Below are positions 23,257 through 30,955 of a stretch of 60,793 nucleotides of DNA, piece after piece; within the stretch, counting starts at the first letter, position 1; each line of letters opens with the position of its first letter. The DNA is from a virus. A program made the position numbers and the translations under genes. Under the pieces are notes generated by a model. The model made no database searches. It saw only the letters and a list, made by a program, of their open reading frames with translations, and was not told the origin of the DNA. The stretch lies in the IMG/VR virus record IMGVR_UViG_3300045996_001676, positions 1 through 60,793 of that record. One strand, written 5' to 3'.

Positions 23257-24144
23257 ATGGGAATCACCGACGTACAACGCGCCATGCGATCGGAGACGAT
23301 TGGATCCTCCGACGTCGCCGCGATCCTGGGCCTGTCGCCGTTCGCCTCCGCGTGGGATATCTGGGCCGAAAAGACCGGCGTCCCGATGCGCCAACGCCAG
23401 GGCACGGAAGCGACTGAGCTCGGAGACGAGTACGAAGCGCCGCTTGTTCGCTGGGCGGCAACGCAAGTGCCGGAGCTGCATTCGATCCGATACGATGAAG
23501 TTTTGATTCACCCCGATCATTCGATCCTGGTCGCCAATGCCGACGCCGTTGGAATCGAAGGCGGCGCCCCCGTCGGCATCGAATCGAAAACCGCCGGGCT
23601 CTGCGGCCCACTCGTGCGGCATGAGTGGGGTAAATCCCGCAGTGATGAGATCCCTGATCGCTACTGGATACAAACGCAATTCCAAATGGCTTGCGGAGGC
23701 CTCTCCCGCGTCTATGTCCCGGTACTCCTGGGGGGCGTCGGTCGCGTGCTCTACGTCGTGCCGCGCGACGACAACGCAATCGGCCGCATGATTGAGGCTG
23801 TGCTCGATTTCGTGGAGCGCTACGTCCAGACCCGGACGCCGCCACCCGCCACCCCGGGCGAGGATACGATCGAGCGCATTATCCGCCAGCCCAAGAGCAA
23901 GACCGATCTCCCCGCATCGGCCGCGGCCACAATCGCCGAATGGCGCCGCCTGCGCGATGCCCGCCTCAAATTCGAACACGCCGAAGAGAAGGCGAAAGCG
24001 AAAGTAATTGGGCTCTTGGGAACGGCCGAAGCTGGCACGCTCCCCGATGGCTCCAGTGTGACGTATCTCGAATATTCGCGGAGCGGCTACACCGTTGCGC
24101 CGTGCAAATACCGCTCCGCCAAGTTTCTCAAAAGGAAAGGGTAA
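23257..24144 (+). CDS. YqaJ/lambda-type exonuclease
   Basis: A 295-aa nuclease of the lambda Exo (YqaJ) family. It has IGSSDVAAILGLSPF (15-29), the acidic E60 in GDEYE, D96 in ANADAV and the catalytic E109-S-K111 in GIESKTA, then a Gln-containing helix (WIQTQFQMACGG). It resects double-stranded DNA 5'-3' for single-strand annealing. It stands directly before the putative annealing protein, the usual pairing. Confidence 0.85.
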   Translation: MGITDVQRAMRSETIGSSDVAAILGLSPFASAWDIWAEKTGVPMRQRQGTEATELGDEYEAPLVRWAATQVPELHSIRYDEVLIHPDHSILVANADAVGIEGGAPVGIESKTAGLCGPLVRHEWGKSRSDEIPDRYWIQTQFQMACGGLSRVYVPVLLGGVGRVLYVVPRDDNAIGRMIEAVLDFVERYVQTRTPPPATPGEDTIERIIRQPKSKTDLPASAAATIAEWRRLRDARLKFEHAEEKAKAKVIGLLGTAEAGTLPDGSSVTYLEYSRSGYTVAPCKYRSAKFLKRKG

Positions 24145-24147
24145 AAC

Positions 24148-25446
24148 ATGTCGAACGTCGAACGAGTCCAGGGAATTGTCGAGGATGGCGATCTCGCGCC
24201 GGTGTCCTCCACCGCACTTGAACAGCTCACCCGCGGGGAGATCGATATGCAGATCGCCACCGCGAAGAAGTGGCCGCGATCGCTCCAGAAATTCCGCCGC
24301 GACGCAACCTCGATGGCCATCGTCGACGTTGCCACCGCGGAGAGCTGCATTTATACGCTCAAGCGCCGCGACAAGGGCGGCAGCAAGTCGATCACCGGCC
24401 CCTCTATCCGCCTTGCCGAGATCTGCGCGTCCGCGTGGGGTAACCTCCGCGCCGCCGCCCGCCACATCGGCGATGATGGAAAATTCGTCACATGCCAGGG
24501 CGTTTGCCACGATCTCGAAAACAATGTCTGCATCTCGACCGAAACCAAGCGCCGCGTTACGACCAGGGAAGGCCATCGCTATTCCGACGACATGATCGGA
24601 ACGACGATTAACGCCGCCGCCTCGATCGCGTTGCGCAATGCTATTCTGCGCGTGATCCCCCGCTCTTACGTCGATCAGATTTTTAATCAGGCAGTCAAAG
24701 TCGCCATCGGCACCGGCGCCACCCTCGACGCCCGCCGCGAGAAGATCCTCAAGGATATTGCCGCGCTGGGCATTTCGGACGCCCGTATCCTCGCCGCCGT
24801 TGGCAAGCACGCACTCGCCGATATCGGCCTGGAAGAGCTGGCGATCCTGGTAGGCCTCGCCTCGCAGGTCCGGGATGAGCAAATGTCGCTTGAAGATGCT
24901 TTCCCCACCCCGGGCGCCACAACCCCGCCCGACCAGCGCCCGACGCGCGGCGAGGCGATCATCTCCAAGATTCAGGCGCGGCCCCAGGCCCCCGCCACCG
25001 GCGAGCCGCAGCGCAGCGATGCAAAGCCCGTCGACGATCTCCCCACGTGGGAGGAGCTGGAAACGTTCGACCTTTCCTCCATCCCCGAAACCATCGACGG
25101 CGGAGGGTTTGGCGTTGTCGTTGTGCACGGCGACGGCCGCGTATTGAAACCCGATGGCCAGTGGTCCACCGCCGAAGACTTCCAGGGCTATACCGCTACC
25201 GCCGCCAGCATGGACCTCGCCGACGCCCAAGCCCGCAGGATCGCCGTCGCTGCCGTCAAAGCCGCGGCAGACGCGGCACCCGCCCCCGCGGCACCCGAAA
25301 CGCCGCCGCCTGAACCGGAACCGACGCCGCCTGAAGCGCCGACGCCCCCCCAGGCCCCCGCAGCGCCCGCGCCAGCCACGCCGCCCGCTCCGCCCCCTGA
25401 ACCGCCCCAGACCGTCCGCGGCAAGCGCCCAGGGGCCCGCCAGTAA
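24148..25446 (+). CDS. Putative single-strand annealing protein
   Basis: A 432-aa protein next to the exonuclease. Residues ~30-230 contain KGGSKSITGPSIRLAEICAS, CHDLENNVCI, and an INAAASIALRNAILRVIP helix, a pattern shared by phage proteins encoded with YqaJ exonucleases and thought to be RecT/Rad52-like annealing proteins. The C-terminal ~160 residues are Pro/Ala/Glu-rich and disordered, like SSB or annealing-protein tails. Function is inferred mostly from pairing and partial motif memory. Confidence 0.6.
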   Translation: MSNVERVQGIVEDGDLAPVSSTALEQLTRGEIDMQIATAKKWPRSLQKFRRDATSMAIVDVATAESCIYTLKRRDKGGSKSITGPSIRLAEICASAWGNLRAAARHIGDDGKFVTCQGVCHDLENNVCISTETKRRVTTREGHRYSDDMIGTTINAAASIALRNAILRVIPRSYVDQIFNQAVKVAIGTGATLDARREKILKDIAALGISDARILAAVGKHALADIGLEELAILVGLASQVRDEQMSLEDAFPTPGATTPPDQRPTRGEAIISKIQARPQAPATGEPQRSDAKPVDDLPTWEELETFDLSSIPETIDGGGFGVVVVHGDGRVLKPDGQWSTAEDFQGYTATAASMDLADAQARRIAVAAVKAAADAAPAPAAPETPPPEPEPTPPEAPTPPQAPAAPAPATPPAPPPEPPQTVRGKRPGARQ

Positions 25447-25481
25447 CCCCCTACCCGGCTTCCCGGGAGATAAGCACCCGG

Positions 25482-25593
25482 GCGCCCGGGATCTCTGGCG
25501 AGGATCCCAATGGGCGTAATTGAGCCAGCCCCGACGCTCATCGGATGAGCAACCCCCCGCAGGGGTTTCGCCGGTTCGACTCCGGCCGGGCGC
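25482..25593 (+). ncRNA. tRNA-like structured RNA with extra hairpins
   Basis: A 7-bp acceptor-like stem (GCGCCCG 25482-25488 with CGGGCGC 25587-25593) encloses a perfect T-arm (GCCGG 25570-25574, loop TTCGACT, CCGGC 25582-25586), followed by TTTT. A D-arm-like hairpin lies at 25488-25508 with GG in its loop, and a 4-bp hairpin with 7-base loop at 25508-25522. That loop lacks U33 and offers no normal anticodon. Two further 6-bp hairpins (25536-25550, 25551-25567) replace the variable arm. It is too long for a tRNA, so it is a tRNA mimic, decoy or degenerate tRNA. Confidence 0.5.
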
Positions 25594-25634
25594 TTTTGTG
25601 ATCACACCATTTCTCTTTTCTGGAGATCCCCCAC

Positions 25635-26606
25635 ATGACCGCCGTCGACACTCTCCCCCCATCAGCCCCCCTCCGCGAGCTCACCGCGGCGGAGTCGCTG
25701 TACCTCGAACGCCGCCCCGCCGTGCTGGCCGCGCTCGAAAACGTCACCCTCGCAAAAACCGAGCTCGCCCAGGCCCTCGCCGACAAGGAGGAGGCGTCGA
25801 AGCGCCACAAGGGAAAGGAGGCCGCGCTTGAACTCGCGTGGGAGGCGCTAGAAGCCGCTGAACGTGGCGCCGCCGCCGCCTCTGTGCCGACGCCGCTTTT
25901 TGACAACGGCAACGCGGCACCCGATCCCCTCGCTATCGCCGCTTGGGATCAGCAGTGGGCGAAATTCCTCGCGAAAGATATCGACGCTGGACTCCCCGAC
26001 CTTGACCAGGGCATCGTTTCCACCCTCTCCGCCGCCCGTATCGACACGATCGGCCAGCTGTGCGACGTTAAGCGCGACAACCCCACCGCCGGATATACCT
26101 CCATCGACGGCATCGGCGAGGCGAAGGCAGACGCGATCGACAAGGCCTATGATGCGGCGCTCGCCGAATTTCTCCGCGTCCACCCCAACCCCAGGCCCAG
26201 GGAAACCCCCGCGGCCGAGTCCCCCGCGGTGGATCCGGGATCGATCGATTTCGTCGGTGTGTTCCCCTCTCCCCTCTCTCAGGATCCCGGCGAATCGTTC
26301 GACGCCGCCTATCACAAAACCGTGATCGATGGCGCCGTTGAGGCACTCCACGACATCCGACGCGATAATGCCTCGATCGCCACCGGCACCAAGAACGGCA
26401 AGAAACTCACCGACAAGCAGATCGAAAAACTCCGCAGCGCCGTCGCCGAGACGGAGCTCAATTACAACGAAGGTTTCGCGATTTACGCCGAGAAATTCGG
26501 CAAGATCGCCGCCGATAAACTTCGCGCGCACGTTGAGGCCCAAGTCGACCAGGATCTCGCCGCGGCACCCGCCGACGCCGAGCTCCGCGGCGGCCTGGAA
26601 GCATAA
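25635..26606 (+). CDS. Coiled-coil protein with helix-hairpin-helix motif
   Basis: A 323-aa protein. Residues ~15-85 form a charged coiled coil; ~125-180 include TIGQLCDVKR and a helix-hairpin-helix-like SIDGIGEAKADAIDKAY, a non-specific DNA-binding motif; the C-terminal ~100 residues are helical with an acidic end. It follows the exonuclease/annealing pair and the tRNA-like RNA and may be a DNA-binding recombination accessory protein. Confidence 0.6.
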   Translation: MTAVDTLPPSAPLRELTAAESLYLERRPAVLAALENVTLAKTELAQALADKEEASKRHKGKEAALELAWEALEAAERGAAAASVPTPLFDNGNAAPDPLAIAAWDQQWAKFLAKDIDAGLPDLDQGIVSTLSAARIDTIGQLCDVKRDNPTAGYTSIDGIGEAKADAIDKAYDAALAEFLRVHPNPRPRETPAAESPAVDPGSIDFVGVFPSPLSQDPGESFDAAYHKTVIDGAVEALHDIRRDNASIATGTKNGKKLTDKQIEKLRSAVAETELNYNEGFAIYAEKFGKIAADKLRAHVEAQVDQDLAAAPADAELRGGLEA

Positions 26607-26674
26607 ATTTACCCTTCCTTGCCCCGGGGCGATCTCACTCCCGAATCGCCCCGGGCTCACTTGGGGGCGCTCTC

Positions 26675-26905
26675 ATGTCTGACTTTTTCTCACCGCGCGA
26701 ATACCGCGAGCTCTTGGCCGATTGGTCGACCGGCCTCCAGTTCATTCTTGACCTACATACCGCAGCTGGATTGCCTACAGATCAGAGGCTCGCATCGCCG
26801 CAGCTGCTTTGCTCGACGATCCACGCGCAGGCCATCGCCGCAAAAAAACTTACAGAAGTGCAGAGGCAGCAGGCCTATACGACAATCCGACAAAATAATC
26901 CTTGA
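26675..26905 (+). CDS. Small helical hypothetical protein
   Basis: A 76-aa helical protein (FSPREYRELLADWSTGLQFI, then LCSTIHAQAIAAKKLTE). No domain recognised. It ends at the -35 of the next promoter (26902), closing the recombination unit. Confidence 0.6.
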   Translation: MSDFFSPREYRELLADWSTGLQFILDLHTAAGLPTDQRLASPQLLCSTIHAQAIAAKKLTEVQRQQAYTTIRQNNP

Positions 26906-26929
26906 CCACCTCTGCTTTGGGTGTACTCT
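26902..26929 (+). promoter_or_regulatory. Promoter P7 for replication genes
   Basis: TTGACC (26902-26907), 16-base spacer, TACTCT (26924-26929). The predicted start (~26936) falls on the first base of the pseudoknot stem. The spacer has GCTTTGG, only faintly like half of the early operator. Confidence 0.6.
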
Positions 26930-26934
26930 GCTCA

Positions 26935-27088
26935 TGTGCTCAACTCGTCACCAAAAAGGGGAGTCGCATCTCCCCACAAAAAATATGGTTGTTCCGTGTT
27001 GCGGTCATCTGGTTTCCCTCCCGGTGGATTTCACCCCCACCGCTCCCTTTTTGGAAATTAGTTGAGCACAACCCAGCACGGAACAACC
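26935..27088 (+). ncRNA. Pseudoknot leader RNA before the replication initiator gene
   Basis: Four blocks interleave. Stem A: 26935-26945 pairs with 27060-27070 (11 bp, perfect). Stem C: 26951-26960 (CCAAAAAGGG) pairs with 27045-27054 (10 bp). Stem B: 26987-27001 (GGTTGTTCCGTGTTG) pairs with 27074-27088 (15 bp, one G-U). B lies inside the A/C loop and its partner outside, giving an H-type pseudoknot. Hairpins 26958-26963/26970-26975 and 27022-27027/27037-27042 lie inside; the first competes with stem C. The SD is 13 bases downstream. A 43-codon frame (26934-27065) overlaps and could be a leader peptide. Likely a cis control of initiator translation or a small RNA. Confidence 0.7.
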
Positions 27089-27111
27089 TCCCTTTTCCTG
27101 GAGTCGTGGAG

Positions 27112-28248
27112 ATGCCGAAAACAGCTTATAAAATCCGGGGGTGGGATGAGTTATACGAAAACAATCGAACGCGCCGCATGAAATTCATGCAATGGATCCC
27201 CGTCCCCAACAAGCACGACGGGGACGGCTATATCCAGCTGGTCGACGGCCCCGAATCGGCCGAGATGCTGGGGGCATGGCTGGCGATCCTGCAAGTCGCG
27301 AGCAAGTGCCCAATACGCGGGAAATTGGTCCGCGGGAGCGGCCAACCCCACGACGCCGAGAGCATCTCAACTATCACCAGGATACCCGCCGAATCGATCC
27401 AAAAGGCGTTGGATAAATGCAGCTCCCGGGCGATCGGCTGGCTTGAAATTTTTACCCTTCCCGACGTCAAACTCCCCCCCGAAAAACACCCCCCAGGCAT
27501 ACCAGACAAAACCCTAGAAGGTCACGCGCGTGACCAGGATCGCGCACTCTCCGCGCACTCTCCGCGCACTTTGGGCGCACCCGACTGCCCAGACCCCTCT
27601 TCCACCCCCTCGAACGACGCGCAACTCTATGCGGGCGCAACAATAGCAGGCGCGTGTCCACCTCCGCGCACTTTGGGCGCACTCTCGGCGCACCCAACTG
27701 ACGAAGAACGGAACGGAACGGAACGGAACGGAAGAGAAAGAAAACCCCCTATCCCCCTTGGGGGGGAGCATGACGAAAACCAACCCGGGGAAGACGACGA
27801 CGGGGAGGTGAAGGATTGGCCAGCATTCCGCGCAGCGTGGGAGGCATTCGACCGCTGGAGTTTGTCGGCGACGAAATACCCGCTGCGCCTCGCCGTCGGG
27901 GAGGAGCGGCACGTTTGGAAATTGATCAAAGCCCTGAACGGCCAACCGCCGATTATTCACGGAGGGGCGCCAGTGCCCCAGTGCCTGCTCATCCCAAAAG
28001 CCGCCGATGTGCTCATGGCGAAATCTGTCGACTTTCGAAAATTGCCTTGGGCGTGCAAATGCGTTTTGAATCTCCTGGACGAGTGGGCGAAAACGGGAAT
28101 GAAAGATGCGCCGCCGACGGTCGACCGCTTCGGCAAGGCGATGGCACCGAAGACCGTCGACTACTCCGCGGAGCGCGCGGCGAATGAGAAATCCGCCCAG
28201 GAGCTCGGCGCCGTCATTTTCTCAAAACGCAAGGGATCCGCGTCGTGA
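27112..28248 (+). CDS. Replication initiator-like protein (lambda O-type position)
   Basis: A 378-aa protein. The start MPKTAYK is chosen because it follows GTGGAG and a longer frame would run through the pseudoknot. The N-terminal ~110 residues (WIPVPNKHDGDGYIQLV, then AWLAILQVASKCPIRG) resemble winged-helix replisome-organiser domains of phage initiators. The middle (~140-235) is low-complexity and encodes the iterons. The C-terminal domain (~240-378) probably contacts the helicase. It lies directly upstream of the DnaB-type helicase. Function is inferred from domain style, iterons and order. Confidence 0.65.
   Translation: MPKTAYKIRGWDELYENNRTRRMKFMQWIPVPNKHDGDGYIQLVDGPESAEMLGAWLAILQVASKCPIRGKLVRGSGQPHDAESISTITRIPAESIQKALDKCSSRAIGWLEIFTLPDVKLPPEKHPPGIPDKTLEGHARDQDRALSAHSPRTLGAPDCPDPSSTPSNDAQLYAGATIAGACPPPRTLGALSAHPTDEERNGTERNGRERKPPIPLGGEHDENQPGEDDDGEVKDWPAFRAAWEAFDRWSLSATKYPLRLAVGEERHVWKLIKALNGQPPIIHGGAPVPQCLLIPKAADVLMAKSVDFRKLPWACKCVLNLLDEWAKTGMKDAPPTVDRFGKAMAPKTVDYSAERAANEKSAQELGAVIFSKRKGSAS
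27520..27744 (+). repeat. Iteron clusters: candidate replication origin
   Basis: Within the initiator gene: a perfect 16-bp palindrome GGTCACGCGCGTGACC (27520-27535); four 11-bp iterons CGCGCACTCTC and variants in tandem (27541-27584); three more (27665-27697); five GAACG pentamers (27706-27730) running into a purine tract to 27744. The order palindrome, iterons, low-melting purine run, inside the gene of a DNA-binding initiator, is that of the lambda O/ori region. Confidence 0.65.
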
Positions 28249-29813
28249 ACGAGCCCAAGCGAAAATCTCTGCAACCCGGGGCCCCCGCCGCCACCCCAGC
28301 GCCGCGGCCCGCACCAAAGCCCCAGGCACAGCCCGCCAAGCCCAAGGCGACGACGGCACGGCCGCGGAAGGCCCAGGAGCCTCCAACCGAACGGACAACC
28401 GCCGATAGCGTCGCTGGCCTCCGGATCCCGCCCCACGATCTCGCCGCTGAGGCCGGAGTGTTGGGATCCGTGATCCTCGACCCGCAAACACTGGGCACCG
28501 CGCGAATGTTCATTCACTCGCCCGATTATTTTTTCAAAGAGGAAAACCGCATTATTTTCCGCGTGCTCTGCGAGCTGGAAGACGCGCGGACGTCGATCGA
28601 CGCGATGATCCTACGCTCCGCGCTTATAACGCTGAATCTGCTGGAAGTCGTGGGGGGTATCGAGTACATCGTCGAGCTCGCAAACGCCGTCCCCACCTCC
28701 GCGCACGCCGAAGCATACGCCGCCATCGTCGCCGAAAAATACAAGCTGCGCCAGCTGATTTCCGCCTGCACCGCCACGATTCGCGACGCATACGAAGAAG
28801 TGGACGTAAAGGGCGGCGCTGCGGCCGTTGTCGACAAAGCTATGGGGCGCATGTTCGAAGTCGCGGCCAGTAGCGTCAAAAATTTCCCGCGGCGCATGTC
28901 GGAAGTGATGCCCGATTACCTGGAGAGTCTGAGCGCCGCCGAACAAGTCGCGAGCGGCCTGCCGACGGGTTATACCGGCGTCGATCGCCTGCTCAACGGG
29001 GGCGGCCTCCAGAACGGCGAGTTAATCCTCATCGCCGCGCGGCCGTCGGTTGGAAAGACCAGCTTTGCAACCGGGATCCTGGAATCCGTCTGCATCGATC
29101 GCAACAAGCCCGCGGCCTTTTTCTCGCTCGAAATGGACGCCCGATCGATCGCGCAGCGACTACTCTCCACACGCTCCGCCGTCGATTCGAAGCGACTCCG
29201 GAAACAGGAGCTCACCGCGGCCGAGCGTGATCGGCTGGCCAGCGCCGCCGGTGAATCGTGCTGTCCGAATTGGTGGATAGACGACACTTCAAGTATTAGT
29301 TTTGTCGAGCTGCGCACGAAGGCGCTGCGCCTCCGTCAACAACACGCAATCGAGCTTCTGGTCGTGGATTATCTCGGGCTCATGGAATCGATCGGCGAGA
29401 ACCGGAACGACAACCGCAACGACGAAGTGGGGCGCCTATCGAGAGCACTCAAGGGCCTTGCCCGCGAGCTCCAGATCCCCGTGATTGTGCTCTCGCAGCT
29501 GAATCGAAAATGCGAGGATGAACAACGATCACCCCGCGCCAGTGATCTGCGCGACTCCGGCAACCTGGAGCAAGACGCCGACGTGATTATCCTCCTCCAT
29601 CGCGAGGCGGTGTATCACCGCGGCGATCCCATGTGGGCGGAGAACAACCCTGAACGCTTGCACGAGGCGCAGGTGATCATCGCCAAACAGCGCAACGGCG
29701 CTGTGGATGTGATCCAACTGCAATATTTCCCGTGGTGCACCCGGTTTGTCAATCTTGAAGAACCGGCCGCACCTGCCCCACTATACGAGGAATCTACGAA
29801 AGGCGGTGCGTGA
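28245..29813 (+). CDS. dnaB: DnaB-type replicative helicase
   Basis: A 522-aa hexameric 5'-3' helicase. A Pro/Ala/Lys-rich N-terminal extension (~1-55) precedes the DnaB N-domain (PHDLAAEAGVLGSVILD), the RecA-like core with Walker A ARPSVGKT (265-272), Walker B LLVVDY (371-376), and the H4 segment SQLNRKCE. GTG start overlaps the initiator stop (GTGA). The C-terminus ends in KGGA, the first of the repeated gene-junction motifs. Confidence 0.92.
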   Translation: MNEPKRKSLQPGAPAATPAPRPAPKPQAQPAKPKATTARPRKAQEPPTERTTADSVAGLRIPPHDLAAEAGVLGSVILDPQTLGTARMFIHSPDYFFKEENRIIFRVLCELEDARTSIDAMILRSALITLNLLEVVGGIEYIVELANAVPTSAHAEAYAAIVAEKYKLRQLISACTATIRDAYEEVDVKGGAAAVVDKAMGRMFEVAASSVKNFPRRMSEVMPDYLESLSAAEQVASGLPTGYTGVDRLLNGGGLQNGELILIAARPSVGKTSFATGILESVCIDRNKPAAFFSLEMDARSIAQRLLSTRSAVDSKRLRKQELTAAERDRLASAAGESCCPNWWIDDTSSISFVELRTKALRLRQQHAIELLVVDYLGLMESIGENRNDNRNDEVGRLSRALKGLARELQIPVIVLSQLNRKCEDEQRSPRASDLRDSGNLEQDADVIILLHREAVYHRGDPMWAENNPERLHEAQVIIAKQRNGAVDVIQLQYFPWCTRFVNLEEPAAPAPLYEESTKGGA

Positions 29814-30043
29814 TGGGATACACCCCAACAGACATAGCGGGCATGATGAATGCTCACAAAACGGTAGTTAACGACCTCTGCGCCCAACTTGCCACATCAC
29901 TGATAGACGGGCGTCGCCGTGGGTTGGAGGAGGCACTTAAATATTGCAATGAGGCTGCTTCTGCCTGTCGTCCCGAAGACGCCTTGGCGGCGGTTATGTT
30001 TATCCTCAACGAGGAAATCAAAAAGGCGAAAGGCGGTGCGTGA
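29813..30043 (+). CDS. Small helical protein ending in KGGA
   Basis: A 76-aa helical protein (ATG 29813 overlaps the helicase stop). No family recognised. Its last residues KKAKGGA come from the repeated junction AAAGGCGGTGCGTGATG, which holds the next SD. A seven-codon frame MNPVEVK (30043-30066) follows and itself ends at the next ATG, looking like the remnant of an excised gene. Confidence 0.6.
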   Translation: MGYTPTDIAGMMNAHKTVVNDLCAQLATSLIDGRRRGLEEALKYCNEAASACRPEDALAAVMFILNEEIKKAKGGA

Positions 30044-30065
30044 TGAACCCTGTGGAGGTGAAGTG

Positions 30066-30743
30066 ATGAGACGCCAGAAGATTAAGACATCCCATCCACA
30101 TCATCCAGTAACGATGCCTACCGACCGTTCTCAAATGATTGAGCGTGCGAATTCTGCGGATGATGGTTGCATCTCGGCTGGCGGCGTCTTTGTCGGCGAC
30201 GCCGACCTCCGCGCCCAGCTCGCCACCGTGACGAAGGAACGGGATGAATTAAGTCAGATGCGGGTTCCGATGGTGAGGCGCGCAACTGGACGCACGATTC
30301 CAGACCTCACTAAACGTGAGCATGTGTGTGAATATCAAGGTGCCATTAATGCAGCACAACATAGGCGGGACGAGTACATGGGTGATGCGTCAACACTGGT
30401 GTATGGTGCGGGAGGATTAAAGGACCTCCGCGCCAAACTCTCCGCCATGACGCGCGAGCGGGACGAGCTGCGGGCGGGTAAGTTGGTCGCCGATGAACGT
30501 CATCGGCAAATCGCAAAGGGATATGACGCGGCGCATGACGACGCCCACACAAAAGGAGAAATTGCGCATGCGGTGGAGGATGCACTCCATGATTATAACT
30601 GGCCGAATCATCCACCACGGTCTTTGTGGGTCCGTAGAGAACATGACCCAATTCGGTCTTTGATTATTTTCGCGGCCATGCTCGTGGCAGAAGCTGAACG
30701 GCTTGAACGTGCCGCCCTCGCCGCGAAAGGCGGTGGGAAGTGA
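30066..30743 (+). CDS. Coiled-coil protein with GYDAAHDD domain
   Basis: A 225-aa protein with SD GGAGGTGAAGTG. It carries two related coiled-coil units (LRAQLATVTKERDEL and LRAKLSAMTRERDEL) and a C-terminal domain with RHRQIAKGYDAAHDDAH, a motif common in phage proteins of unknown function, ending with AALAAKGGGK from the junction repeat. The duplicated coiled coil is also found in the product of 34603-34899, suggesting exchange between cassettes. Confidence 0.65.
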   Translation: MRRQKIKTSHPHHPVTMPTDRSQMIERANSADDGCISAGGVFVGDADLRAQLATVTKERDELSQMRVPMVRRATGRTIPDLTKREHVCEYQGAINAAQHRRDEYMGDASTLVYGAGGLKDLRAKLSAMTRERDELRAGKLVADERHRQIAKGYDAAHDDAHTKGEIAHAVEDALHDYNWPNHPPRSLWVRREHDPIRSLIIFAAMLVAEAERLERAALAAKGGGK

Positions 30744-30955
30744 AAGTTACCTTTGCAGACCAATGGAATATCCCATGCGTGATTCCCCAGCCGGGCGAAA
30801 CCGCAGACGACGTTATGCAGCGGTGCCAAGAGGCGGGCGCAATTTATACCGGCGAAGGCGAAGAGGATTTCTGTGTCATGCTGCGGCCCGACGTTGGACC
30901 GGAAATCTACTCTGAGTCTGCCTTGCGCCGCAGTTTGAAAGGTGGTGAAAAGTGA
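30740..30955 (+). CDS. Small hypothetical protein ending in KGGEK
   Basis: A 71-aa protein, GTG start with GTGA overlap. Acidic, with IYTGEGEEDFCVMLRPD. No family recognised. The C-terminal SLKGGEK derives from the repeated junction (AAAGGTGGTGAAAAGTGA). Confidence 0.6.
   Translation: MKVTFADQWNIPCVIPQPGETADDVMQRCQEAGAIYTGEGEEDFCVMLRPDVGPEIYSESALRRSLKGGEK

Noticed and set aside
25482-25593. Idea that the T-arm sequence is an attP core copied from a host tRNA end
   Set aside because: The matching 5' acceptor strand is also present, and no integrase gene is found, so a self-contained RNA is more likely than an attachment site.
23197-25662. Minus-strand 821-aa frame opposite the recombination genes
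   Set aside because: Arg/Gly-rich antisense frame produced by codon bias; the exonuclease on the plus strand is certain.
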